From a virus, in IMG/VR virus record IMGVR_UViG_3300021963_000139, positions 1 to 60,858 of that record: a DNA stretch of 60,858 nt. One strand, written 5' to 3'. Of the stretch, positions 18,395 to 26,091 are shown piece after piece. A program made the translations under genes and the position numbers. Each line of letters begins with the position of its first letter. Positions within the stretch are counted from its first letter, which is position 1. Under the pieces are notes generated by a model, which saw only the letters and a list, made by a program, of their open reading frames with translations, ran no database searches and had not been told where the DNA came from.

Positions 18395-18543
18395 GCCATC
18401 GGACCTCTAGCCATTACACCCTTGGTTGCCGCTCCGGTGCCACGGATTTTAATTCCCGTTTTCTTTACATCTTTTTCCGGATATCCCGCAGTGTGCGGAT
18501 TAGGCGCAGGCTTAGGCTGGTTTGGGTTTTTTTTCTCTTTCAT
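18391..18543 (-). CDS. Small basic Pro/Lys-rich protein, 50 aa
   Basis: Starts at ATG 18543, overlapping the upstream stop (ATGA), and ends at 18391 within the adaptor start. Sequence begins MKEKKNPNQPKPAPNPHTAG and continues Lys/Gly-rich. No domain recognised. Tight coupling on both sides argues that it is translated. Confidence 0.6.
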   Translation of the reverse strand: MKEKKNPNQPKPAPNPHTAGYPEKDVKKTGIKIRGTGAATKGVMARGPMA

Positions 18544-18713
18544 TTCATGCCTTTGTACTTGAAAGAAGACTTGTTTTGGTTGGCAACTTTTGCAAGGTTA
18601 CGCCCCATCTTTAACATATCAGCGTTAGTCTTGCCACCCTTGGCTAATTTAGTTAAAGGTTTGCCCGGGTGCAACGCCTTCTCATGTTTGTGTACTGCTG
18701 CTTTTGCATCCAT
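18540..18713 (-). CDS. Small basic protein, 57 aa
   Basis: Starts at ATG 18713 and ends at 18540. Sequence begins MDAKAAVHKHEKALHPGKPL and contains KLAKGGKTNADMLKMGRNLAKV, a motif seen in short phage proteins encoded near connector genes. About one quarter of residues are Lys/Arg/His. Function unknown; one of a group of short basic proteins in the 18-22 kb block. Confidence 0.65.
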   Translation of the reverse strand: MDAKAAVHKHEKALHPGKPLTKLAKGGKTNADMLKMGRNLAKVANQNKSSFKYKGMK

Positions 18714-18723
18714 TTTAAAACTC

Positions 18724-19137
18724 CTAAGTCGTAGATATCGTTACTGTACCAACAGCCGTCGTTGCCACCAAGTAGTTTGGCGTCAAAGGATCATCGTAAG
18801 CTGATGCCCCGCCTACAGGACTCCATCCCCACTGAATATCTCGAGAGCCACCTGTTGGAAATCCGCCTGATGAATTTGGAAGTAACTCAAGACCATTTAC
18901 CCCTGCGGTAACATACGTCGTATCTTTTCTTGGGTTCCTTACGGCTTGCGGATCGTCCACAGGAAACATGCCAAGAAGTAATTGAGGCTGGTCGGGATCC
19001 CAGCATTCATTACATACTAATAGGTTATACCGTTTGGTTTTAATAACTTCAGTACGAAGACGCTTTAACTTAAATTGCTGTCCGCACCTATCGCACATCG
19101 CTATAGAATATTTACCGGAAGCAAATCTATTACCCAT
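18724..19137 (-). CDS. Zinc-ribbon virion-associated protein
   Basis: 137 aa from ATG 19137, with GGAGG 5 bases upstream and an 8-base overlap with the connector gene. Residues ~14-46 form a zinc ribbon: CDRCGQQFKLKRL...VCNECWDPDQPQLLLG. The rest is Gly/Thr-rich beta sequence. The same architecture, with the N-terminal GNRFASGKYSIAMCDRCG, recurs near connector genes in aquatic phages. Presumably a head-tail junction component. Confidence 0.78.
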   Translation of the reverse strand: MGNRFASGKYSIAMCDRCGQQFKLKRLRTEVIKTKRYNLLVCNECWDPDQPQLLLGMFPVDDPQAVRNPRKDTTYVTAGVNGLELLPNSSGGFPTGGSRDIQWGWSPVGGASAYDDPLTPNYLVATTAVGTVTISTT

Positions 19138-20068
19138 AGCCGCCTCCAGATCCAATGAACTGTTGGCGAGGTACGAATCGTATAGCTGCCTTCTCTCTAT
19201 CTTCGCCAGCGGCTAAGTTGAATTGCTCTTCGTAGGCTTCTTTCAACATAGGAACTCGAGTCACAAGTTCCGGTACTTTCATGGCTATATAGTAAGCAAG
19301 ACCCGCCACAAGACACGGCAAGAAACGAAAGTTCATATCGGCTGTTTGAATACCTGAGCCTGCGTTCTGAACCCTTCTCATTCTCCAGTAGACGAATTGG
19401 TACGTCGTGCTGTTGTCTGGCGTAGGCCAGACTGTTATTGCGGGGAGGTTAGGGTTGTAGATCGTTGCGCCTGCTGTATGACTTACGGCTGTCGTCCCGT
19501 TTTGTCCGCGAACTACACCGCCAAGACTATTACCATCAAGCCATTGATAAAGAATATCTTCGCTATCAATCCTAATAAATCCCGCACTCGGAAGGCTAGC
19601 TGTCGAACTTAACGTGATTGTTGTTGTCGATGAATTAATCGTCGAAGACAACGTTGCATTAGCCGGTGATACTTGTCCAGATAAACGCTGAATCCAAACC
19701 TGTATAGGTCTGGCTTGCTGTAATTTGTTTGGAATGGTGGCGTAGGTTGAAACGCTAATACGCGTGATCGTAAGATCCGCTTGTGTCGATGAAACATTCT
19801 GTCCTGTACGTATGACATGCTCGAGCAGGTCAATTGTATCGATAGGTAGTGCATACGTATTAACGCCTGCTGTCAGGGTAATCGTCCCCTGATCAATGGT
19901 CCACATGTTAATGCCGCGGTTTTGCCACTCGATAGTCATCAGGTTCATAGACCTTCTAGCCGTGCGAAGGTCATAACCAGTCCGCATCTCGCGGCCAGCC
20001 CTCTCCCACGCTTCTTCAGCGATCTCTGTGAACTCTGGTGAAAAATCTGTTGAACCGCTAGTTGGCAT
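19130..20068 (-). CDS. Putative head-tail connector / tail tubular protein
   Basis: 312 aa. The N-terminal helices (DFSPEFTEIAEEAWERAGREMRTG, MNLMTIEWQNRGINMWTIDQG) and later beta segments (INTYALPIDTIDLLEHVIRT) give the helix-plus-sandwich layout of gp4/gp11-type connector proteins; the C-terminal half includes a helical FLPCLVAGLAYYIAMKVPE. Near residue 150 a beta insertion rich in Ser/Thr is present. It lies upstream of the SU10-type adaptor. Role inferred from layout and context. Confidence 0.65.
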   Translation of the reverse strand: MPTSGSTDFSPEFTEIAEEAWERAGREMRTGYDLRTARRSMNLMTIEWQNRGINMWTIDQGTITLTAGVNTYALPIDTIDLLEHVIRTGQNVSSTQADLTITRISVSTYATIPNKLQQARPIQVWIQRLSGQVSPANATLSSTINSSTTTITLSSTASLPSAGFIRIDSEDILYQWLDGNSLGGVVRGQNGTTAVSHTAGATIYNPNLPAITVWPTPDNSTTYQFVYWRMRRVQNAGSGIQTADMNFRFLPCLVAGLAYYIAMKVPELVTRVPMLKEAYEEQFNLAAGEDREKAAIRFVPRQQFIGSGGGYG

Positions 20069-20198
20069 GTTTTGCTTCCAGTTCCCTTAAATCCATGGCT
20101 ACATCTGCTACACCGTGCCAATCTTCAAGAGCAATCATTACTTGCAAATACTCTTTTAAAACTTCTTTTTGTATTTGCCAGTCACTATAGTCCTTCAT
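20058..20198 (-). CDS. Small acidic protein, 46 aa
   Basis: Starts at ATG 20198 (ATGA overlap with the upstream stop) and ends at 20058, 11 bases inside the connector gene. Sequence begins MKDYSDWQIQKEVLKEYLQV and is helical throughout. Small helical proteins at this position may be head-closure helpers, but nothing specific is recognised. Confidence 0.6.
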   Translation of the reverse strand: MKDYSDWQIQKEVLKEYLQVMIALEDWHGVADVAMDLRELEAKHAN

Positions 20199-20440
20199 CT
20201 AAATCTCGCAGTCTTAGCGGCAATTTTTGCCGGTTGTTTGACAAACTGTTTTCCTGCGCGTTTGCCAGCGCGTTTTGCTCTTGATGTCGCAGCGTATTCT
20301 GAAGGTGTAAGAGCATTAATTGCCGCCGATGGGAGATACCGCTCGCCAGTTGCTTTTGAACCCTGTGTGCTAGGTTTGCCACTTTTAGTCCTCCACTTCT
20401 GGTCAGTCCAATCTTTCAGGCTTTTTTGCGGTGCTTTCAC
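20195..20440 (-). CDS. Conserved small basic phage protein
   Basis: 81 aa, strongly basic. Contains LKDWTDQKWRTKSGKPS, GERYLPSAAINALTPSEYAA and a Lys/Arg/Ala-rich C-terminus (KQPAKIAAKTARFR). This pattern recurs in aquatic phages and cyanophages beside capsid genes. The charge suggests contact with packaged DNA; that is inference. Confidence 0.75.
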   Translation of the reverse strand: MKAPQKSLKDWTDQKWRTKSGKPSTQGSKATGERYLPSAAINALTPSEYAATSRAKRAGKRAGKQFVKQPAKIAAKTARFR

Positions 20441-20694
20441 TTCATCTTCTTCAACGTCTGCGCCAACCTTGCCCGTTGACCCATCTTACCGGGAGCCTTT
20501 GCTGCTTTGGTTAACTTACCAGCGGGAATCTTTTCACCAGCTTTTACGCCAAGCGATTTACGTAAAGCCCCTGGTTTTTTGACTGCCTCTTGGATCCATT
20601 TACCACCTTTGAACCCTTCTACCCCTCGACCTTTGAGAACGTCCGCTCGAGTAACTTTGCCGTCGTCGTTCAGGTCGGGAAACGATTTAGTCAC
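20437..20694 (-). CDS. Small protein with EF-hand/dockerin-like loop
   Basis: 85 aa from GTG 20694, which has GGAGG about 6 bases upstream; a further in-frame GTG at 20706 lacks one. Residues ~5-20 read FPDLNDDGKVTRADVLKG, matching the calcium-binding loop DxNxDGxVxxxD of EF-hand/dockerin modules. The remainder is basic, with KKPGALRKSLGVKAGEKIP and a Lys-rich tail. It may bind Ca2+ and DNA. A similar loop occurs in the giant protein. Confidence 0.75.
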   Translation of the reverse strand: MTKSFPDLNDDGKVTRADVLKGRGVEGFKGGKWIQEAVKKPGALRKSLGVKAGEKIPAGKLTKAAKAPGKMGQRARLAQTLKKMK

Positions 20695-20965
20695 GATAAC
20701 CTCCACCTTTTTGCTTGTACTTCATGGCAAGCATTTGTGCTTTACGAGCTGACCATTGCCCTGGTGAACCACCTTTACCACCAGCTTTGATCTGATTGAA
20801 TAAAGACTTACGCATTCCCGGCTTAGTGTAATTGCCTGCTTCATTGACCCGAGACTCGCCGCCTTCAGCAAAAGCCATAAAGTCTGTATCGTCTCGACGC
20901 TTTTTACGCCGAGCCGTAGGCATCTTTGAAGGCATGATTGCCCCCATGCCCCTTGAAGACATCAT
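20687..20965 (-). CDS. Small basic protein, DUF5872-like
   Basis: 92 aa from ATG 20965, whose A is shared with the upstream stop (TAATG). Contains YTKPGMRKSLFNQIKAGGKG and PGQWSARKAQMLAMKYK, the signature I associate with DUF5872, plus an N-terminal ARRKKRR cluster. Function of the family is unknown. Part of the basic small-protein block. Confidence 0.72.
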   Translation of the reverse strand: MMSSRGMGAIMPSKMPTARRKKRRDDTDFMAFAEGGESRVNEAGNYTKPGMRKSLFNQIKAGGKGGSPGQWSARKAQMLAMKYKQKGGGYRD

Positions 20966-21360
20966 TAGCACTTACCGCCGTAGTTCATTTTCTTGACCTT
21001 GCCGCCAGCTTTCATGCCGGTAGAACCCTTCATGGTTACTTCCATGCCACGGGTCTTGCCTTTCTTGGCAATGCCATCAGCAGTTTTGTGACCAGCAGCC
21101 AATCCGCCAGAAGCATAAGCTTTGCCCCCACGGTTCATGGCTTTCATCTCGGCTTCTTCGTGTTTGATCATGGACTTAGGCGCGCCTTTCGCTTTCATGA
21201 AGCCCACCTCTTTTTTCATCATTGCTTTGGATTCTTTCATTTGATCACCTTTGGTAAATTCTTTACCTACTGATTGGGGGACGCCTACCTTCTTTGCAAA
21301 CTTAGGGTTATGCGCGACTGCTTGCATGAACCTTTCTTGTTTGTCAGAAACAGTTGGCAT
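20965..21360 (-). CDS. Lys/Met/Gly-rich small virion-block protein
   Basis: 131 aa from ATG 21360, sharing A with the preceding stop (TAATG). Helical N-terminus (SDKQERFMQAVAHNPKFAKK, VGVPQSVGKEFTKGD) followed by a long Lys/Met/Gly-rich region with repeated GGKAYA and KKGKTRGMEV motifs. The N-terminal motif is common in short phage proteins. Highly basic; DNA or capsid contact is possible. Confidence 0.72.
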   Translation of the reverse strand: MPTVSDKQERFMQAVAHNPKFAKKVGVPQSVGKEFTKGDQMKESKAMMKKEVGFMKAKGAPKSMIKHEEAEMKAMNRGGKAYASGGLAAGHKTADGIAKKGKTRGMEVTMKGSTGMKAGGKVKKMNYGGKC

Positions 21361-21581
21361 TACATCTTTACCATCGTTCCGCGGGTGCGTCCTTTTTTGA
21401 CGCATCCATCGGCGGCTTTGACATAACCACCATTCTTGGCAGTCATGATTTCCATACCGTACTCTTCTACCTCAGCCTTCTTCATCGGCTCTTTCTTGGG
21501 CTTAGGCTTTGGAGCAAGCTTTTTGTCGTATTTCGACGAACCCATGTCTGGTGGGCTGGGGATGTTATTGATCACTGCCAT
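21360..21581 (-). CDS. Small basic protein
   Basis: 73 aa, with a Pro/Lys-rich centre (KLAPKPKPKKEPMKKAEVEE) and a C-terminal KKGRTRGTMVKM that resembles KKGKTRGMEVTM in the next gene, suggesting duplication of a short module. Starts 2 bases after the membrane protein stop. Function unknown. Confidence 0.65.
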   Translation of the reverse strand: MAVINNIPSPPDMGSSKYDKKLAPKPKPKKEPMKKAEVEEYGMEIMTAKNGGYVKAADGCVKKGRTRGTMVKM

Positions 21582-21583
21582 GA

Positions 21584-21832
21584 TTATCCTTTCTTTGCGA
21601 GGGCATCAATTTTTGCTTCAAGCCTTTCAAAGCCTGAGTCAAATCGTTCCATAATTTTTTCAAGATCCGCACGAACTTCTGCACGAGTAATGTGGTCACG
21701 AGCGATTTCCTCCCTCGTTCTATTTAGCAAGATCTGAATCCGCTGTTGCTCGTCATGCGAGGTCTTCAGCATAAACATCACCAGTCCCACTAAGATTGAA
21801 GTGATTAGATTCCAAATCAGCATCGGGTCCAT
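21584..21832 (-). CDS. Small membrane protein with coiled coil
   Basis: 82 aa. One transmembrane helix at residues ~5-22 (LIWNLITSILVGLVMFML) followed by a charged coiled coil to the end. Its start directly abuts the previous stop. This layout is seen in phage accessory membrane proteins and some one-helix holins or spanin-like proteins, but the better holin candidate is the three-helix protein at 9.1-9.6 kb. Confidence 0.65.
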   Translation of the reverse strand: MDPMLIWNLITSILVGLVMFMLKTSHDEQQRIQILLNRTREEIARDHITRAEVRADLEKIMERFDSGFERLEAKIDALAKKG

Positions 21833-22093
21833 TTAACACTTCCACGCTTTTAACGACAAAGCTTTACGCGTTGGCCGTCCCTTTTCATCTTTCATTGGCC
21901 CTGGCATTCCACTCATCCTTGCACAAAACGACTTGCGTCGATTGGCATCTTTCTCGGTTTTTGGATTTGGGGCGGGAGGTTTTAACCCAGGCTTTCCAGG
22001 ATTAGCAGCGTTATAAGAAGCCCTTCCCTTGGCATTCAAACCACCTTTAGGATTCTTACCTTCTTTCCTTTGCCAAGCCGGTGTCTTAGCCAT
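21833..22093 (-). CDS. DUF6321-like small basic protein
   Basis: 86 aa from ATG 22093; a TTG further upstream is less likely. Contains TPAWQRKEGKNPKGGLNAKG and RRKSFCARMSGMPGPMKDEKG, the hallmark of DUF6321, found in many aquatic phages. Function of the family unknown. Strongly basic, with Cys residues in the C-terminal half. Confidence 0.78.
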   Translation of the reverse strand: MAKTPAWQRKEGKNPKGGLNAKGRASYNAANPGKPGLKPPAPNPKTEKDANRRKSFCARMSGMPGPMKDEKGRPTRKALSLKAWKC

Positions 22094-22095
22094 GA

Positions 22096-22677
22096 CTAGC
22101 CGCAAATTAAAGTAACTGCTGTTACGTTGGTCGGCGTTACGGTCGCAAAATCATCATTGCTATAAGCCGTCCTAATTCCTTCTGCCGCCATGTAAAGGCT
22201 ATTTACTTGGGTCGCAGAAGCAGGCGTATCAATCTCAAGAAGAATCTGAGAGTCACTGTTGCGAGTAACGATAACCGTTCCGGCGGATCCCCCGGCAAGA
22301 TAGTACAAACCTTTGATCCTTGTGGCCGGTAATGCTAACGCGCCGCCATATCCTACGGTTATAGCACCTGTCGTTCCTGCGCTAACGGAAATAGACGTTA
22401 TTTGCGAGAAGTAATTTGTACTATAGACCGTCGTGGCGTTTGGCCCCGTCACGGTTTCTGTCACGCTTGCGCCAGCCACCGTTTTGCCAACAATAGTAAA
22501 CGTTACGCCTGACTCATCAGAAACGCCGGTAATAGATACTTTATATCCATAACCGTTTATTCCTGGCTGAGTCTTAAGGAGCGTTAATGCCCCTGCGCCG
22601 GAAGGAGTGACCGAGGCTACATAAAACGCAGCACTTGATCTAATCTTTACCGACCATACATCATATTGCATCCCCAT
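22096..22677 (-). CDS. Beta-rich virion protein
   Basis: 193 aa, Thr/Ser/Gly/Ala-rich with predicted beta sandwich (INGYGYKVSITGVSDESGVT; FSQITSISVSAGTTGAITVG). No catalytic motif. Located between the capsid block and the small basic proteins. Probably a capsid- or neck-associated decoration protein. Confidence 0.68.
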   Translation of the reverse strand: MGMQYDVWSVKIRSSAAFYVASVTPSGAGALTLLKTQPGINGYGYKVSITGVSDESGVTFTIVGKTVAGASVTETVTGPNATTVYSTNYFSQITSISVSAGTTGAITVGYGGALALPATRIKGLYYLAGGSAGTVIVTRNSDSQILLEIDTPASATQVNSLYMAAEGIRTAYSNDDFATVTPTNVTAVTLICG

Positions 22678-22689
22678 GATGCACTCCTA

Positions 22690-23040
22690 TTAGGACGCGG
22701 TCGTTATCGAAACCCAAGTCGTTCCGCCATCCGAATTAACATAAGCGCGGGTACTGGTCGAAGACCCATCAGTACGGAGATATAACGAACCCTGGGCAGC
22801 CGATACAGTAGGCGCGCCTGATCCGAAATAAACACCAAGGCCAGCAGTGGTGGTAGCTACAAATGCAGCAGCGCCGCCAGCTGTTACAGCGCTAGCGTTT
22901 AGTGCTGTTACTGAACCAGGAGTACTAGCAGTAGACCCAAACGTAGCGGTGGTAGAAACAGCGCCGGTCGTTGAGTTAACCGAGATGGTTTGGAAACCGT
23001 TTTGCGACCTTACTGGGCCAGAGAATGTCGTGTTAGACAT
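22690..23040 (-). CDS. Head or tail fibre-like small protein
   Basis: 116 aa. Ser/Thr/Ala-rich N-terminal part and a C-terminal GSGAPTVSAAQGSLYLRTDG...TTWVSITT motif that is common at the ends of phage fibre and head-spike proteins. Preceded by GAGGA before ATG 23040 and by the 11-bp-stem hairpin at 23060-23106. Confidence 0.7.
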   Translation of the reverse strand: MSNTTFSGPVRSQNGFQTISVNSTTGAVSTTATFGSTASTPGSVTALNASAVTAGGAAAFVATTTAGLGVYFGSGAPTVSAAQGSLYLRTDGSSTSTRAYVNSDGGTTWVSITTAS

Positions 23041-23059
23041 TTGATCCTCACATGCGATA

Positions 23060-23106
23060 CGGTGTATTAGTCTGCATGTCGTCAGCCGGGACTGTCTAAT
23101 ACACCG
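23060..23106. promoter_or_regulatory. Large intergenic hairpin
   Basis: CGGTGTATTAG at 23060-23070 pairs with CTAATACACCG at 23096-23106: a perfect 11-bp stem around 25 bases. There is no T-run beside it. It lies between the HNH stop and the next start, so it could be an RNA-processing or stability element, or a binding site; the sequence does not decide. Confidence 0.55.
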
Positions 23107-23132
23107 GATAACCCCGGAATATATGTGTTTTA

Positions 23133-23735
23133 TCAGTTTGTTGGGGTGGTGTCAACAAGCTTATTGGACTTTAAAAGGTTCTCCTCTTGGGTGACTACAC
23201 GCAAATTCCAAGGAACATGTAAGCCACATACAGCCTCAGAACGCAAAGGCACAATATGATCAACGACATATTGTTCTCCTGTGGTTTTAGTCATCGTAAT
23301 TGCAATTTGATAAATCTGGCGAATCTCCGACTTTTGTTTTCGACTAAGCCATTTAGGCGTTGCTTCTCTGTGCTTACGTCGCCTTGCCTTGGTGTCAGCT
23401 CTTACTTGGGTTTTATTTTTTTCTTTCCAAGCATTTCTATACTGACGCAAAACATCTGCTGACCTCGTAGCAGCCGCTTGAATAACCTGTTCTTTATGAG
23501 ACAAGTACCAATCATTCTTTCGTTCCTTAACTTCTTCTTTCTTGTTGTACTCGCGGAAATATTCCGTCCGCTTTTCAGCCGCTTGTTGCCACTCTACCTT
23601 AAGACAGTCCACACATGAACCTTTCGTTTTGCGTGGTGCTATGTGTCCATGCTTGCAGGGTTCGCCTGTGAAGTAATACTTAGCACCTTTGTCTTGGGCT
23701 TCTTTGCGGGTTTTGGGTAGGTTTGCGGTATCCAT
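23133..23735 (-). CDS. HNH homing endonuclease
   Basis: 200 aa. N-terminal zinc-finger-like CKHGHIAPRKTKGSCVDC, a long basic helical middle, and a C-terminal HNH core YVVDHIVPLRSEAVCGLHVPWNL then NLLKSNK. Start ATG 23735 has AGGAG about 6 bases upstream. It follows the major capsid gene and its terminator, the usual setting of a free-standing homing endonuclease. Codon use is more AT-rich than its neighbours. Confidence 0.92.
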   Translation of the reverse strand: MDTANLPKTRKEAQDKGAKYYFTGEPCKHGHIAPRKTKGSCVDCLKVEWQQAAEKRTEYFREYNKKEEVKERKNDWYLSHKEQVIQAAATRSADVLRQYRNAWKEKNKTQVRADTKARRRKHREATPKWLSRKQKSEIRQIYQIAITMTKTTGEQYVVDHIVPLRSEAVCGLHVPWNLRVVTQEENLLKSNKLVDTTPTN

Positions 23736-23741
23736 TTCATC

Positions 23742-23762
23742 TCCTGTGACTTAGTAACAGGA
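23742..23762 (-). promoter_or_regulatory. Hairpin covering the ribosome binding site of the HNH gene
   Basis: TCCTGT (23742-23747) pairs with ACAGGA (23757-23762) around a 9-base loop. In the mRNA the AGGA of the ribosome binding site for ATG 23735 is in the stem. Weaker than the hairpin at 16462-16484 but in the same place relative to another HNH gene. Confidence 0.5.
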
Positions 23763-23782
23763 AATGTACCATAAAAGTTTTA

Positions 23783-23812
23783 GAAAACAAAAAACCCCGC
23801 CGAAGCGGGGTT
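23783..23812 (-). terminator. Intrinsic terminator after the major capsid gene
   Basis: On the minus strand AACCCCGC, a TTCG loop and GCGGGGTT form an 8-bp stem followed by TTTTGTTTTC. It lies 26 bases after the major capsid stop (23838). A classical rho-independent terminator that would separate high capsid expression from downstream tail genes. Confidence 0.9.
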
Positions 23813-23837
23813 CTCTGCGCTAAGTGCTTGATTTACA

Positions 23838-24746
23838 TCAAGCTCCTGGCGAACCGAAGATACCTAGCGGATCGCTCACTCCGAATGAGTATCGCTCTCT
23901 ACTTTTATATCTTACATTCCCAGTATCGAAATCACCATCCATTGACGTACTCAACGGTGTCCTTACGAAGTGCTTAAGGCCGTTAGGAACGTCGGTGGTG
24001 AGGAACCATGCGTTGGTGTCAGTCAAGAAGTGATTAACGGTGAAGCCTTCAGGTATTGAACCCATCATCTTCAGTGCGTTCACATCGTTGTCTGCTGTTG
24101 CAACGCGAAGCTCGGTTTGCAGCAAACGAGTTGCCGTAAACATGAGATTCGGAGGAACAACCAACTTGCGGGGTTTGGCCGCGATCAACAGACCACGTTC
24201 ATCCGTCCAGCCTGCGATCTGAATGACAGCATTCTCAAGAGAAGTCTCATTCAAGTCAGCAGCGGTCGAAGGCGTGTTACTGTTAGTTCCACCAGAGATT
24301 AACGGATGAGCGGTAGAAAACAAAGGCTGTCCGTCACCATAAGTGACTACGGAATTAAAGCCGTTGTTAAGCACCGACGCCGCTTTAACCTGCTTGGTAT
24401 ATGCCATCGCACGAGCCAGTGCTTTGGTGTAACGAGACGACAAGCTGTCGTACAAGTTATCTTCCACAGCCTCTTCGGTAATCGAAAAGCCCATAGCAAT
24501 GGTTTCGTGGTTGTACCGAGCGGTCCACGCTTCTTGTGCGTTGTCATACGCAATCGCACTACCTTCCGGTTTTACCGGAGCGGCACTAAAGCCAGACAGC
24601 TTGGTTTCTTCTTCAAACGAACGCTCGGAGGTCTCGGTTTCGTAGATCTCTTTGTGTTCTTCGCCATAACGAGCATACTCAAGGCCGAACAGTGCGTTCA
24701 GGCCAGGAAGCAGCTCTTTCAACAGTTGTGCGCGTGAAATAGCCAT
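23838..24746 (-). CDS. Major capsid protein
   Basis: 302 aa. Contains motifs of Mu-like/HK97-fold capsid proteins: an early YEETETSERSFEEETKL-like E-loop region (residues ~33-52), SITEEAVEDNLYDSLSSRYTKALARAMAYTKQ, TAHPLISGGTNSN, and the C-terminal YKSRERYSFGVSDPLGIFGS. Follows the scaffold and co-chaperonin genes and is followed by a strong terminator, as expected for the most expressed structural gene. No protease domain is fused. Confidence 0.88.
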   Translation of the reverse strand: MAISRAQLLKELLPGLNALFGLEYARYGEEHKEIYETETSERSFEEETKLSGFSAAPVKPEGSAIAYDNAQEAWTARYNHETIAMGFSITEEAVEDNLYDSLSSRYTKALARAMAYTKQVKAASVLNNGFNSVVTYGDGQPLFSTAHPLISGGTNSNTPSTAADLNETSLENAVIQIAGWTDERGLLIAAKPRKLVVPPNLMFTATRLLQTELRVATADNDVNALKMMGSIPEGFTVNHFLTDTNAWFLTTDVPNGLKHFVRTPLSTSMDGDFDTGNVRYKSRERYSFGVSDPLGIFGSPGA

Positions 24747-24756
24747 TTCTTACTCC

Positions 24757-25626
24757 TTAAACGCCAGTTGCGAACTGGTAGCTGTGGTAACCCTGGTTCC
24801 ATTTGACAAGAACTTCTGGGAAACCAACAAAGGTTACCGTCGATCCAGATGCCAAAGTGATAGCCGAGGCCAAGGTAACAGTCGTAGTGTTAACGTTCGT
24901 CACATAGTTGTATGCACCACTGCGAAACGAACCTGCGGTTGCTGCCGGCGCAATAACTTGCATTCCTGCTTGCAAACCCGTAACTGCTGCGGCCAACGTA
25001 AGAGTCGTTGAAGAACCAGACGTTCCACCTGTACCTGTAAGGGTATAAGCGGTTTCCGGAACAACAGCAACAATACGGAAAGGAAGCGCAGTCGTGACAC
25101 GCTTGTTACCCGTTCCATTGGTTGGGTTGTCTGCCGACACAGCCATTGCAGAATTCCCCGTAATCGTGCTACCAGCCGTGCCAGTAACAGCATAAACGTT
25201 TGTTCCAACAAGCCCGGTCGAAGCGTAACCAATCGTGGTAGCTGTGTTAGACACAGAACCAGATTGACCCACCATCGCTACTTTAAAAACTGCCGAAGGA
25301 TCATCCACGACATAAGCAACTGCATCGTTGGCTGCGGTTGAAGCAGGCCAATATTGTGCAAATAACTTTTGTCCTGTGGACGGGTTGGTGTATGAACATC
25401 CAACAAACACCCCAATCTGACCGGCGCGAGCCGTCGAAGTGGTGGAAGTTGTCATGCCCGTAATATTGATTGCACCACCCGCTAGCTCGACTAAGTCACC
25501 ATTGAAGATGCTTGTGCCATAAGCATAAGGGATGGGAATCTGTCGAGTAGCGCCGGCATAAGGAAGGCCATTAAGTTCATTAATTGGCACAAAACCAAAT
25601 GCGGAGCTGACAGTAGGATAAGCCAT
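24757..25626 (-). CDS. Capsid-associated (decoration) protein candidate
   Basis: 289 aa, Thr/Gly/Ser/Val-rich with many short strands; starts AYPTVSSAFGFVPINELNGLPYAG and ends EVLVKWNQGYHSYQF. It lies immediately upstream of the major capsid gene, 10 bases apart, as capsid stabilising proteins do in this type of phage. The middle contains TLTGTGGTSGSSTTLTLAA, typical of Ig-like capsid decorations. Function inferred. Confidence 0.7.
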   Translation of the reverse strand: MAYPTVSSAFGFVPINELNGLPYAGATRQIPIPYAYGTSIFNGDLVELAGGAINITGMTTSTTSTARAGQIGVFVGCSYTNPSTGQKLFAQYWPASTAANDAVAYVVDDPSAVFKVAMVGQSGSVSNTATTIGYASTGLVGTNVYAVTGTAGSTITGNSAMAVSADNPTNGTGNKRVTTALPFRIVAVVPETAYTLTGTGGTSGSSTTLTLAAAVTGLQAGMQVIAPAATAGSFRSGAYNYVTNVNTTTVTLASAITLASGSTVTFVGFPEVLVKWNQGYHSYQFATGV

Positions 25627-25640
25627 CTCTAACTCCTAGA

Positions 25641-26090
25641 TTAAGAAGATCCACGCCCAAACGTTACCTTACTCTGCCGGTCATGAAATAACGGCATACG
25701 AACATCGTTCTGGCGCATAAAGTTATTGTCTACAGACTGCATTTGAGCATCCGTTTGTTTTTGGAAAAACTCATTGCGCTGTTCGACCATTTCAACAGGT
25801 GTTTTGCAAAGCAACAGACCACCGATCTCAATGCTGTCCGGGAACCTTGCGGGTGAGCCGGCCATCATATGAACTTCAGGATGCATCGAAGCTTTTACAG
25901 GCTCCCAGCCTTCTCGTAACTTTGAAGAAATATGACGCGGATCAGCTTCGCCCAATGTACTAATACGAATCCATCGAAACTTATATCCTGGCTCCGGCGT
26001 TGGATCAGGCAATAATTGCGGCGGCACCCATTTTTTTGGGCGTTCCGCTGTTTCTCTTGATTCGCGTTGACTTCGTTCTTGCTTTTCCAT
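25641..26090 (-). CDS. Conserved protein of the capsid operon
   Basis: 149 aa from ATG 26090, chosen because AAGGAAT stands 6 bases before it; an upstream in-frame start lacks a site. Contains WVPPQLLPDPTPEPGYKFRW, RISTLGEADPRHISSKLREGW and GLLLCKTPVEMVEQRNEFF. The pattern recurs next to scaffold genes in aquatic phages. Function unknown. Confidence 0.75.
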   Translation of the reverse strand: MEKQERSQRESRETAERPKKWVPPQLLPDPTPEPGYKFRWIRISTLGEADPRHISSKLREGWEPVKASMHPEVHMMAGSPARFPDSIEIGGLLLCKTPVEMVEQRNEFFQKQTDAQMQSVDNNFMRQNDVRMPLFHDRQSKVTFGRGSS

Positions 26091-26091
26091 A

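Noticed and set aside
21584-21832. One-helix protein as the holin
   Set aside because: A GTA-type three-helix holin is present next to the lysozyme, so this protein is not needed to explain lysis; its role is left open.
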